Made by a program: the position numbers and the translations under genes
Assembly: GCF_947496485.1 (NCBI RefSeq)
Contig: NZ_CANMCZ010000004.1
Location: forward strand, 292,334 to 356,333
From: an uncultured Winogradskyella sp.
Lineage (GTDB): Bacteria > Bacteroidota > Bacteroidia > Flavobacteriales > Flavobacteriaceae
Direction of reading: 5' to 3'
Length of the DNA: 64,000 bases
The notes under the pieces: generated by a model
What the model was told of the DNA's origin: nothing
The model's database searches: none
The model's input: the letters and a program-made list of their open reading frames with translations, nothing else
In this document: piece after piece, positions 26,484 to 35,506 of the stretch
How positions within the stretch are numbered: the stretch's first letter is position 1
Layout: every line of letters begins with the position of its first letter

Positions 26484-26969
26484 TTACTCTTCAGACGGAA
26501 CAAACTTCAAAGCAACTCCATTTATACAATGACGTTTTCCTGTAGTTTCTTTTGGGCCATCATTAAATACATGTCCTAAATGACCTCCACATGTAGCACA
26601 GTGTTCTTCGTCTCTACTATAGCCTAAATTGTTGTCCGTACCGTAAGCTACATTGCCTTTAATTTCTCTGTCAAAACTTGGCCAACCCGTGCCAGAATCG
26701 AACTTATGTTCACTCTTAAATAAAGGAGTGTCACATGCCGCACAATGATAAACTCCTTTTTCATAGTTCTTATTTAATGGACTAGAAAAAGGGCGTTCTG
26801 TACCAGCTTTTCTTAATACATAATATTGTTTTTCTGTGAGTTGTTCTTTCCATTCTTTATCTGTTTTTGTAACAGGGTAAGTTTCTTTCTCTTTTGTCTC
26901 ATTTTTTTGAGCTGAACCATTACAGCTAAAAAACAAGACTAAAACGAATAGTGATATTGCTTTTTTCAT
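26484..26969 (-). CDS. msrB: Peptide-methionine (R)-S-oxide reductase, lipoprotein form
   Basis: Repairs oxidised methionine (R-sulfoxide) in proteins. A lipoprotein signal (SLFVLVLFFSC, Cys16) puts it in the envelope rather than the cytoplasm. The MsrB domain (about 38-160) has the two zinc CxxC pairs (CAACDTPL and CATCGGHLGHVF), the GTGWPSF substrate loop and the catalytic cysteine in RHCINGVALKF. Length 161 fits a single-domain MsrB with an anchor. Monocistronic. Confidence 0.95.
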   Translation of the reverse strand: MKKAISLFVLVLFFSCNGSAQKNETKEKETYPVTKTDKEWKEQLTEKQYYVLRKAGTERPFSSPLNKNYEKGVYHCAACDTPLFKSEHKFDSGTGWPSFDREIKGNVAYGTDNNLGYSRDEEHCATCGGHLGHVFNDGPKETTGKRHCINGVALKFVPSEE

Positions 26970-27006
26970 ATTTTAAATTTAATGCTTTTTTAATAATATA
27001 TTAAGT

Positions 27007-27040
27007 CGAAAACGATATTACTTCATTACGAAATCGATTT
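27007..27040 (+). promoter_or_regulatory. Candidate operator upstream of the glycogen operon
   Basis: CGAAAACGAT (27007-27016) and CGAAATCGAT (27030-27039) are near-identical direct repeats 23 bases apart, and the second sits in the perfect palindrome AAATCGATTT (27031-27040). CGAAAACGA recurs upstream of the GH31 gene at 35401-35409. A shared regulator is conceivable but not demonstrated. Confidence 0.3.
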
Positions 27041-27176
27041 AATTTTTAAGATTGACATTTTTTTATGTATCACAGTAGTGTTTAAATAATTTGTTTTAAA
27101 TTTAAGCTATATTTCCAACTATATGCAGTTTTTATAGGTCTTAACTAAATTAATAACTTACAGTACCAAATACTCA

Positions 27177-28388
27177 ATGAAGGCATTATTTTTTACCAGA
27201 GAATTTCCTCCTTACGTTTATGGTGGAGCAGGAGTACATGTTGAATATTTGGCAGGTGAGCTTGCTAAATTAATGGAAATGGAGGTCAGAGCATTTGGTG
27301 ATCAAGACGTTTCAAATAACAATTTGAGTGTAAAAGGGTTTCCGTATGAAAATTCAAGTTTTGATAATGCAGACGATAAATTAAAAGCGATATTCAAAAC
27401 ATTGAGCACAGATTTGCTAATGAACGCAAATCCTATAGATGCTGACATCGTGCATTGTCACACTTGGTATTCGCATTTTGCAGGTATTTTGGCGAAATTG
27501 TGTTATGGTGTGCCTTTAGTAGTTACAACACATTCTTTAGAACCTTTACGACCATGGAAACGAGAGCAATTAGGAAGAGGTTATGATGCGTCCTCTTGGA
27601 TTGAAAAAACCGCTATTGAAATGGCAGATTGCTTAATAGCTGTATCCGAAGAGACCAAAGAAGATGTTTTGAAGCATTTTGATGTAGATGAAAACAAAGT
27701 TGAAGTCGTATACAACGGTATAGATTTAAAAGAATATGTTGTTGTCGATGAAACCTCAGTTTTAGAGGAATACGGCATTGATAAAAGTAAACCTTATGTC
27801 TTATTCGTAGGAAGAATTACACGTCAAAAAGGAATCATACATCTTGTAAACGCCATAAAATATATTGATGAAGACACGCAAATAGTTTTATGTGCTGGTG
27901 CACCAGATACTCCTGAGATTGCTAAGGAAATGGAAGATAGTGTTAAAGAAGCATCAAAAACAAGAGACAATATTATTTGGATAGATAAAATGCTCGATAA
28001 AAAAGATGTCATTCAACTCTATTCTCATGCAGATGTATTTTGTTGTCCTTCTATTTATGAGCCTTTCGGCATTATAAATATTGAAGCCATGGCATGTGAA
28101 ACAGCAGTTGTAGCAAGTGCAGTTGGTGGTATAAAAGAAGTTGTTGTTGAAGGCGAAACCGGATTGTTGATTAACTTAGAACAACAAACAAGTGCTCCTT
28201 TTGAACCCGTAAATCCAGATCAATTCTCAAGAGATTTAGCCGAAGGTGTCAATAAAGTGATTGATAATAAAGAATTACAGAATAAAATGGCAAAAAATGG
28301 CAGAGCAAGAGTTGAAGAATATTTTGACTGGCGAGCCATTGCAAAACAAACAGAAACTATATATAAATCTCTAATAAACAAAAAATGA
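27177..28388 (+). CDS. glgM: GT4 glycosyltransferase, GlgM-type glycogen synthase
   Basis: A 403-residue cytoplasmic GT-B enzyme. The N-terminal sequence FFTREFPPYVYGGAGVHV, then HCHTWYSHFAGILAKL, TTHSLEPLRPWKREQLG and the C-terminal PSIYEPFGIINIEAMACE (GT4 ExxPFG-type nucleotide-sugar motif) match the actinobacterial short synthase rather than the ~480-residue GT5 GlgA with its KTGG loop. Actinobacterial GlgM joins ADP-glucose to glucose-1-phosphate to give maltose-1-phosphate, the GlgE donor. The neighbouring glgC (4-base overlap), glgE, maltokinase and glgB support that activity. The choice between GlgM and GlgA activity needs biochemistry. Confidence 0.82.
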   Translation: MKALFFTREFPPYVYGGAGVHVEYLAGELAKLMEMEVRAFGDQDVSNNNLSVKGFPYENSSFDNADDKLKAIFKTLSTDLLMNANPIDADIVHCHTWYSHFAGILAKLCYGVPLVVTTHSLEPLRPWKREQLGRGYDASSWIEKTAIEMADCLIAVSEETKEDVLKHFDVDENKVEVVYNGIDLKEYVVVDETSVLEEYGIDKSKPYVLFVGRITRQKGIIHLVNAIKYIDEDTQIVLCAGAPDTPEIAKEMEDSVKEASKTRDNIIWIDKMLDKKDVIQLYSHADVFCCPSIYEPFGIINIEAMACETAVVASAVGGIKEVVVEGETGLLINLEQQTSAPFEPVNPDQFSRDLAEGVNKVIDNKELQNKMAKNGRARVEEYFDWRAIAKQTETIYKSLINKK

Positions 28389-29653
28389 TAAACGATAAAG
28401 TCTTAAGTATTATTTTGGGAGGTGGTCAAGGTTCGAGATTATATCCTTTAACTGAGAACAGATCTAAGCCAGCTGTGCCAATAGCTGGAAAATATCGATT
28501 AGTGGATATTCCTATATCAAATTGCATCAATTCAGACATCAAGCGTATGTTTGTATTAACCCAGTTTAATTCGGCTTCACTAAATAAGCATATTAAAAAT
28601 ACATATCATTTTAGTTTTTTTAGTTCAGCTTTTGTCGATGTTTTGGCTGCAGAGCAAACTATTCACAGTGGTGAATGGTTTCAAGGAACTGCAGATGCAG
28701 TGCGTCAGAGTATGCATCATTTTTTGTCTCACGATTTTGAATATGCTTTAATACTATCTGGCGATCAATTATATCAGATGGATTTTAATGAAATGATTGA
28801 AGCACATGAAGCAAGTGGAGCTGAGATATCAATCGCAACTTATCCTGTCGATGCTAAAGACGCAACGTCATTTGGTATTATGAAAACGGATAAGAACAAT
28901 ATTATTAAGTCTTTTATAGAAAAACCTGATGCTTCTTTATTACCAGACTGGACGTCTAACGTAAGTGACGAGATGAAAAATAAAGGAAGACATTATTTGG
29001 CGTCCATGGGTATTTATATTTTTAATAGAGATTTGTTAGTAAAGTTGATGAAAGATGATGGAACCGTAGATTTTGGTAAAGAGATTATTCCAGGGGCTAT
29101 TGAAACGCATAAGACTTTAAGTTATCAATACGAAGGTTATTGGACAGATATAGGAAATATTGATTCTTTTTTTGAAGCTAATTTAGGCCTTACAGATGCT
29201 ATTCCTCAGTTTAATTTGTACGATAATAAGCAACGTATATATACCAATGCCAGAATATTGCCAACATCAAAAATTTCTGGTACTTTATTAGATAGAACTG
29301 TAATCGCTGATGGCTGTTTAATTCATGCAGCTAAGATAGAACGTTCTGTAATAGGTATTCGTTCAAGGATAGGATCAGAATCAACTGTCATAAATTGCTA
29401 TATGATGGGTAATGATCATTACGAATCTTTAGATGATGTTCAGGCTCAAAAAGTAAAAACATTTATGGGTATTGGAGAACGCTGTTTTATCAAAAATGTG
29501 ATTTTGGATAGAAATTGTAGAATAGGAGATGACGTTAGAATAAACGGAGGAAAAAAGCTAAAAGATAAAGAAACCGATAGTTACTTAGTCAAAGATGGGA
29601 TTGTAGTTGTAAAGAAAGATGCTCATATCCCCTCAGGAACCATTATTCAGTAG
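28385..29653 (+). CDS. glgC: Glucose-1-phosphate adenylyltransferase (ADP-glucose pyrophosphorylase)
   Basis: Makes ADP-glucose from ATP and glucose-1-phosphate, the committed step of bacterial glycogen synthesis. Motifs: SIILGGGQGSRLYPLT with the nucleotide-binding loop, RSKPAVPIAGKYRLVD, the DQLYQMD catalytic acidic region, FIEKP and a C-terminal left-handed beta-helix with allosteric residues. Length 422 is typical. Its ATG overlaps the stop of the upstream synthase gene (ATGA), which implies coupled translation. Confidence 0.95.
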   Translation: MINDKVLSIILGGGQGSRLYPLTENRSKPAVPIAGKYRLVDIPISNCINSDIKRMFVLTQFNSASLNKHIKNTYHFSFFSSAFVDVLAAEQTIHSGEWFQGTADAVRQSMHHFLSHDFEYALILSGDQLYQMDFNEMIEAHEASGAEISIATYPVDAKDATSFGIMKTDKNNIIKSFIEKPDASLLPDWTSNVSDEMKNKGRHYLASMGIYIFNRDLLVKLMKDDGTVDFGKEIIPGAIETHKTLSYQYEGYWTDIGNIDSFFEANLGLTDAIPQFNLYDNKQRIYTNARILPTSKISGTLLDRTVIADGCLIHAAKIERSVIGIRSRIGSESTVINCYMMGNDHYESLDDVQAQKVKTFMGIGERCFIKNVILDRNCRIGDDVRINGGKKLKDKETDSYLVKDGIVVVKKDAHIPSGTIIQ

Positions 29654-29778
29654 CTAAATCGTATTTTTTTAAAAAGTTATCCAATTCAAACGTTGTAGTG
29701 TCTTTTTCAAGGATATTATTTTTTAGTTATAGATAATGTACTTTAATTTAGCAATCGAAACAACAATCAACCAATAGT

Positions 29779-31716
29779 ATGCAAAACCAAAGACGAGTTG
29801 TTATTGACTCAGTTAAACCTCAAATTAACTGTGGAGAATTTTTCATAAAACGTATTGTAAACGAAATTGTAAATGTAGATGCGCATGTTCTTGTAGATGG
29901 TCATGATGTTATTGCTGCTTCAGTTTTATTTAAGCATGAAAAGGCTAAAAAATGGAGTGAAGTTAGGATGCACGGTGCTGGTAATGACGAGTGGAAAGCT
30001 TCTTTTTCTGTTGAAAAGCAAGGTTTTTATGCATACAAAGTCCAAGGTTGGGTAGATCATGCGCTTAACTGGCAGCATGGTATTGAACGAAAAATTGACG
30101 ATAACCAACATGTAAAATCAGAATTACTTGAAGGTATTACTTTGTTAGAGCCTTTATTAAAAAGCGGAACTAAAGAAGAAAAAGACTATTTGCAGTATTG
30201 TATGGACTGCTTTAAACATGATGCTAAATATGACGATGCAATTAAAGAAGCGATAAGTTCTAAACTTCATGATATATTCATAAGATATCCTGAAAAGGAT
30301 CTAGCTAATGAATCTAAAGAACTTCAGGTTTATGTTGATAGAAAGAAAGCCAGATTCAGCACATGGTATGAATTTTTTCCGCGTTCAGCATCGGAAGTTG
30401 AGGGCAAACACGGCACATTTAAAGACTGTGAACGGTTATTACCTAGAGTGGTAGAAATGGGATTTGACACGTTGTATTTTCCTCCTGTGCATCCCATTGG
30501 TGAAGTGAATCGAAAAGGAAAAAATAATACTACTGACGCGAAGGAAGGAGATGTAGGTTCTGCTTGGGGAATCGGATCAAAAGATGGAGGACATAAAGAT
30601 ATTCACCCTCAATTAGGTTCTGTCGAAGATTTTAAGCGATTAATTAAAAAGGCGAAAGAACTCAATTTAGAGATTGCCATGGATTATGCTTTGCAAGCTG
30701 CACCAGACCATCCTTGGGTTGAGTCTAATCCAGATTGGTTTAAATGGAGACCAGACGGAACGGTTCAATATGCAGAGAATCCACCAAAAAAATACCAAGA
30801 TATTCTCCCTATTTATTGGGAAAGTAAAGATTACAAAAACCTTTGGAATGAGTGCTTAGATACAATGCTCTATTGGGTTGATTGTGGAGTTGACGTTTTT
30901 AGAGTAGATAATCCACATACCAAACCTTATTATTTTTGGAATTGGTTGATTGATAATGTGAAGAAAAAACATCCAGATGTAATATTCTTAGCAGAGGCGT
31001 TTACAAAGCCAAAAGTGATGGATCAACTTGCTAAAAATGGATATACACAGTCCTATACATATTTTACTTGGAGAAATACAAAGCAAGAATTTATTGAGTA
31101 TATGAATGAGTTGACACAAACGGATCAGCGCGAATATATGCAACCAAATTTTTGGCCTAACACTCCAGATATAAATCCGTATCATTTGCAAGGCGCTAAT
31201 GAATCCAAGTATCTCCAGCGTTATGCGCTAGCAGCAACTTTAAGTTCTAGCATCGGAATTTATGGACCTGTATTTGAGCAGATGATAGATGAAGCCATTC
31301 CTGGGAAAGAAGAATATTATATGTCTGAGAAATTTCAAATTTGCCATTACGATTGGTTTAAGGAAAGTAAGTTGACGTTATTAATATCAAAAATCAATGC
31401 AATTCGTCATCAAAATGAAGCGTTGCAACAAACTAATAATATTAAGTTTTGTGAAATTCAAAATGATAGCCTTATAGCATTTTATAAATGGAATGATGAC
31501 AAGACTAATGAACTATTAATAATTATTAGTTTAGATCAATATTATGCACAACAAGCCAATATTCAATTGCCTTTAAGTGATTTGGGCATAAATTCTGGTC
31601 ACCGAGTGCAAGTTGAAGATTTAGTAACGGCAAGCAGTTACAACTGGCATAACGAATGGAATTTTGTAGAATTGCACCCAACACTACCTTTTCATATCTT
31701 TAAGATAAATAAGTAA
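29779..31716 (+). CDS. glgE: Alpha-1,4-glucan:maltose-1-phosphate maltosyltransferase
   Basis: Transfers maltose from maltose-1-phosphate to alpha-1,4-glucan chains. A DUF3416-type N-terminal domain (about 1-110) is followed by a GH13 subfamily 3 barrel. Catalytic residues are visible: nucleophile Asp in VDVFRVDNPHTKP (about Asp377), acid Glu in FLAEAFTKPK (about Glu406). GDVGSAWGIGS and HPLGSVEDF-like text (HPQLGSVEDF) are GlgE-specific. The 645 residues are slightly below the actinobacterial ~670-700. It is followed after 2 bases by the maltokinase gene. Confidence 0.95.
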   Translation: MQNQRRVVIDSVKPQINCGEFFIKRIVNEIVNVDAHVLVDGHDVIAASVLFKHEKAKKWSEVRMHGAGNDEWKASFSVEKQGFYAYKVQGWVDHALNWQHGIERKIDDNQHVKSELLEGITLLEPLLKSGTKEEKDYLQYCMDCFKHDAKYDDAIKEAISSKLHDIFIRYPEKDLANESKELQVYVDRKKARFSTWYEFFPRSASEVEGKHGTFKDCERLLPRVVEMGFDTLYFPPVHPIGEVNRKGKNNTTDAKEGDVGSAWGIGSKDGGHKDIHPQLGSVEDFKRLIKKAKELNLEIAMDYALQAAPDHPWVESNPDWFKWRPDGTVQYAENPPKKYQDILPIYWESKDYKNLWNECLDTMLYWVDCGVDVFRVDNPHTKPYYFWNWLIDNVKKKHPDVIFLAEAFTKPKVMDQLAKNGYTQSYTYFTWRNTKQEFIEYMNELTQTDQREYMQPNFWPNTPDINPYHLQGANESKYLQRYALAATLSSSIGIYGPVFEQMIDEAIPGKEEYYMSEKFQICHYDWFKESKLTLLISKINAIRHQNEALQQTNNIKFCEIQNDSLIAFYKWNDDKTNELLIIISLDQYYAQQANIQLPLSDLGINSGHRVQVEDLVTASSYNWHNEWNFVELHPTLPFHIFKINK

Positions 31717-31718
31717 AG

Positions 31719-33350
31719 ATGGCAAAGAAAGAGACAAAAACAATAGCACAACCACCACTTTATAATTTTAATAATAAGTGGGAAGAACTCTTGGAAAATA
31801 AAGAGTTCATTAAAGTGTTTTTGTCTGATGTTCTCGAAGACTATATTGTAAAACAACGCTGGTATGGTGGTAAAGCGAGTAAATTAAAATATATAGAACT
31901 TGCTGAATCTTTCCGAATTCAAAAAGATGGTGAGGTTTATTATGGATTGATTTTAGAAGTCAATTTTACAGAAGCTTTTTATCAACATTATTTTTTACCT
32001 ATTGCATTTGTTTCTGATGAAAATTTTGCAAAAGATGATCGTATTTTACCGATAAGTATTCAAAATCAAAAAGGTTACATCATTGATGCTATAAATCTTG
32101 AAGCCTTTAGAAAAGTTGTTTTCGAGCGTATTTTAACTGCTGTCCCTAAAGACAAAACACGTGTGCGTTATCATAAGAGTGAACTTTTTAAAGATTGCGT
32201 ATACGAATCTTCTCGATATATGGGCATGGAGCAAAGCAATACCTCAATTGTTTATAACGAAAAGTATGTCTTAAAATTCTTCAGACGAATTTATTCTGAT
32301 CGCAATCCTGATTATGAAATGAGTCGTTTCTTATCCGATAAGAAAGATTATAAAAACACACCAGCTTATTTAGGAAGTGTTCAAATTAAAGATGCTGATA
32401 ATCTAAACATCACTATAGGTTTAATGCAGGAGATGGTCGAGAACCAAGGTGATGCTTGGGAATATATGCTTATGGAGTTTCATAAGGTATTTTCAAATTT
32501 AGAATATAAGAGAATAGACATTTCAAAATTACCTAGAACTGAAGATTATGGACGGTTGGAAATCAAAGATGTACCTGCACAAATTATAGATTGGGTTGGA
32601 TTGAATGTTTTTACAAAAATTCAAACTTTAGCAAAGCGAACAGCAGAAATGCACATCGCCTTAGGTAGTGAGTTTGAGGACACAGCATTTACCCCTTCAC
32701 ATTTTAATGGAGATTATGAGGTTTGGTTAAAGAATAGATTATTATATCAGTTTCAAAATAGATTAAATACCATTGAAAATAATTTGCATAAGCTAGATGG
32801 ATTAGCTTTGGAGTTGGCAAATGAGTTTTTAGAACAAAAGAATATCATTAGAAAACGTTTTGTAGATTTTGATTGGACGAAATTAAAAGGAGAGCGTATT
32901 AGAGTTCATGGAGATTATCACTTAGGGCAAGTCTTAGTAAAAGATGATGATTTTTATATCCTCGATTTTGAAGGCGAACCAGAAAGTACAATTAGAGACC
33001 GTAAGGTAAAACAGCCACCACTAAAGGATATTGCTGGTTTATTTCGTTCTTTCCATTATGCTATTTATGCAACAATTTTCAATAATTTAGATTTATACAA
33101 ACACGAGCAACACCATCTTTTTGAAGCAGGTGAAGTTCTTTATCAATATCTAAAAAGTGTGTTTCTTGAAACTTATGTTACTAAAGTCCAAGAAGCAAAT
33201 CTCAATATAGGTTACAACCAAGAGCGTATTTTTCTTTTAAAATATGCAATGCTCGAAAAAGCAGTTTATGAATTAGGCTATGAGCTCAATTCTCGACCAA
33301 AATGGGCAGTTATTCCATTAAAAGGAATTTCAAATATAATTAACAACTAA
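31719..33350 (+). CDS. mak: Maltokinase (Mak/Pep2-like)
   Basis: Phosphorylates maltose with ATP to maltose-1-phosphate, feeding GlgE. The N-terminal cap has QRWYGGKASKL, the conserved RWF/YGGK motif, and the aminoglycoside-phosphotransferase-like core has VHGDYHLGQVLV (about 396-407, catalytic Asp) and ILDFEGEPE (about 413-421, magnesium-binding). It has 543 residues, longer than the 455 of M. tuberculosis Mak and about the size of the kinase part of TreS-Mak fusions, yet no TreS domain is attached. Two bases after glgE, three before glgB. Confidence 0.88.
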   Translation: MAKKETKTIAQPPLYNFNNKWEELLENKEFIKVFLSDVLEDYIVKQRWYGGKASKLKYIELAESFRIQKDGEVYYGLILEVNFTEAFYQHYFLPIAFVSDENFAKDDRILPISIQNQKGYIIDAINLEAFRKVVFERILTAVPKDKTRVRYHKSELFKDCVYESSRYMGMEQSNTSIVYNEKYVLKFFRRIYSDRNPDYEMSRFLSDKKDYKNTPAYLGSVQIKDADNLNITIGLMQEMVENQGDAWEYMLMEFHKVFSNLEYKRIDISKLPRTEDYGRLEIKDVPAQIIDWVGLNVFTKIQTLAKRTAEMHIALGSEFEDTAFTPSHFNGDYEVWLKNRLLYQFQNRLNTIENNLHKLDGLALELANEFLEQKNIIRKRFVDFDWTKLKGERIRVHGDYHLGQVLVKDDDFYILDFEGEPESTIRDRKVKQPPLKDIAGLFRSFHYAIYATIFNNLDLYKHEQHHLFEAGEVLYQYLKSVFLETYVTKVQEANLNIGYNQERIFLLKYAMLEKAVYELGYELNSRPKWAVIPLKGISNIINN

Positions 33351-33353
33351 TTT

Positions 33354-35264
33354 ATGGCAGAAGTAATCGTACACAGTCGTTTTACAGATTTTGATATCAA
33401 CCTTTTTAAAGCAGGAAAACACTATCGGTTATATGAAAAGTTTGGTTCTCATATGATGACAGTAGATGGAGTAGAAGGTGTATATTTTGCGGTTTGGGCA
33501 CCAAGTGCAAAAAATGTATCTGTAATCGGAGATTTTAATTTTTGGGTAGAAGGTGAGCACCAACTTAATGTACGATGGGATTCCAGCGGAATTTGGGAAG
33601 GATTTATACCTGGTGCAGGAAAAGGAAGCAAATACAAATACAAGATTCAGAGTAACAATAACGATATAAAGACTGAAAAAGCAGATCCTTACGCTAGACG
33701 TTCTGAGCACAATCCTAAAACGGCATCAATTGTTTGGGATGAACCTTATGCATGGAAAGATAGTAAATGGATGAAAAAGCGTAAAAAGCATAATGCTTTA
33801 GATGCTCCGTATTCTGTTTATGAAGTGCATTTAGGCTCATGGAAAAAACAAGTAGAAGAAGGTCGTTTCATGTCTTACGTTGAAATGGCAGATGAATTGG
33901 TGACGTATGTAAAGGAAATGAACTTTACACATGTAGAATTGATGCCAGTGATGGAGTTTCCATATGATCCATCATGGGGTTATCAGGTAACGGGTTATTT
34001 TGCACCAACGTCGCGTTTTGGTTATCCTGAAGAATTTAAACTTTTAGTTGATAAATTTCATCAAAACGATATTGGGATTATTCTCGATTGGGTACCATCT
34101 CACTTTCCAGAAGATGCGCATGGACTTGGTTTTTTTGATGGATCTGCCCTCTATGAGCATCCAGATCCAAGAAAAGGCTATCACCAAGATTGGAAGAGCT
34201 TAATTTTTAATTATGGACGTAATGAAGTGAAATCATTCCTTATTAGTAATACTATTTTTTGGTTAGATCAATATCACGCAGATGGATTGAGAGTAGATGC
34301 AGTAGCATCAATGTTATTTTTAGATTATAGCAGAGAAGATGGTGAATGGGAACCAAATATGTATGGCGGACGAGAAAATTTAGAAGCCATGTCATTTTTG
34401 AGAGAAATGAATGAAGCGGTTTATGCTTCGTTTCCAGATGTGCAAACTATTGCTGAAGAATCAACTGCATTTCCAATGGTATCAAAACCAACTTTTATGG
34501 GAGGCCTAGGTTTTGGTATGAAATGGATGATGGGTTGGATGCATGATACACTTCAATATTTTGCAAAAGAACCCATTTATAGAAAGCATCATCAAAATGA
34601 TTTAACCTTTTCTATGACTTATGCATTTACAGAGAATTTTATGCTACCGTTAAGTCATGATGAAGTCGTCTATGGGAAAAAATCAATTTTAGGAAGAATG
34701 CCTGGTGATGAATGGCAGCGTTTTGCAAATTTAAGATTGTTATACAGTTATATGTTTACACATCCTGGAGCCAACCTTTTGTTTCAAGGAGCAGAGTTTG
34801 GACAAAGTAGCGAATGGAATTTTGAAGAAAGTCTAGATTGGCACTTGTTGCAATATAAGCCTCACCAAGGAGTGCAAGAATTGCTTAAAGATTTAAACAA
34901 ATTTTACAAAAAAGAACCTGCTCTTTATCAAAAACAATTTTCTGCTGAAGGTTTTGAATGGATAGATTATAACGATTCTGAAAATTCAGTATTTACATAC
35001 ATTAGAAAAGGAAACGATGAAGAGGATAATTTAATTATTGCTTGCAATATGACGCCAGTTCCTAAAGAAAACTACAAATTGGGCTTACCAAAAAAAGGAA
35101 AGCTCAAAGAAGTTTTTAATAGTGATTTAAAGAAATACTTTGGAAGTGGAGAATTCAAAAATAAAATGAAAACTACTAAGGCCAAAGCTTGGCATTTTAG
35201 AGATCATTCTGTGGATATTACTATTCCTCCGTTAGGAATGGTGGTTTTTAAGTATTCTAAATAA
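33354..35264 (+). CDS. glgB: 1,4-alpha-glucan branching enzyme
   Basis: Introduces alpha-1,6 branches into glycogen. It has a CBM48 domain (about 25-120, VYFAVWAPSAKNVSVIGDFN) and a GH13 subfamily 9 barrel with ELMPVMEFPYDPSWGYQ, nucleophile GLRVDAVASML (about Asp311), acid TIAEEST (about Glu368), LSHDEVVYGK and a C-terminal all-beta domain. At 636 residues it lacks the extra N1 domain of long (~730) enzymes. Last gene of the tightly spaced plus-strand operon. Confidence 0.96.
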   Translation: MAEVIVHSRFTDFDINLFKAGKHYRLYEKFGSHMMTVDGVEGVYFAVWAPSAKNVSVIGDFNFWVEGEHQLNVRWDSSGIWEGFIPGAGKGSKYKYKIQSNNNDIKTEKADPYARRSEHNPKTASIVWDEPYAWKDSKWMKKRKKHNALDAPYSVYEVHLGSWKKQVEEGRFMSYVEMADELVTYVKEMNFTHVELMPVMEFPYDPSWGYQVTGYFAPTSRFGYPEEFKLLVDKFHQNDIGIILDWVPSHFPEDAHGLGFFDGSALYEHPDPRKGYHQDWKSLIFNYGRNEVKSFLISNTIFWLDQYHADGLRVDAVASMLFLDYSREDGEWEPNMYGGRENLEAMSFLREMNEAVYASFPDVQTIAEESTAFPMVSKPTFMGGLGFGMKWMMGWMHDTLQYFAKEPIYRKHHQNDLTFSMTYAFTENFMLPLSHDEVVYGKKSILGRMPGDEWQRFANLRLLYSYMFTHPGANLLFQGAEFGQSSEWNFEESLDWHLLQYKPHQGVQELLKDLNKFYKKEPALYQKQFSAEGFEWIDYNDSENSVFTYIRKGNDEEDNLIIACNMTPVPKENYKLGLPKKGKLKEVFNSDLKKYFGSGEFKNKMKTTKAKAWHFRDHSVDITIPPLGMVVFKYSK

Positions 35265-35279
35265 AGAGGATTACCTCTT
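35264..35279 (+). terminator. Weak terminator-like hairpin after glgB
   Basis: AAGAGG / CCTCTT with loop ATTA overlaps the glgB stop region and is followed by an AT-rich stretch with no long T-run. Read-through to the GH31 gene is possible. Confidence 0.4.
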
Positions 35280-35506
35280 ATTTAATATTTAGACCAATCA
35301 GATTATAAAAGCTAATACGTTTTTTACTTTTTTATCGATCATTAGATGCAAATTCAGTAAAATATCTTTTAAAAATTCCTATAATCGCAAAAACTCTACC
35401 CGAAAACGAAATAGTTAATAACAATGCTTAATATCCGTTGAGAACCCTTTCAATTGTTTGATTTTTTCCGTTTTTTTGCATCTAAATTTTGCTATAAAAT
35501 TTACCT

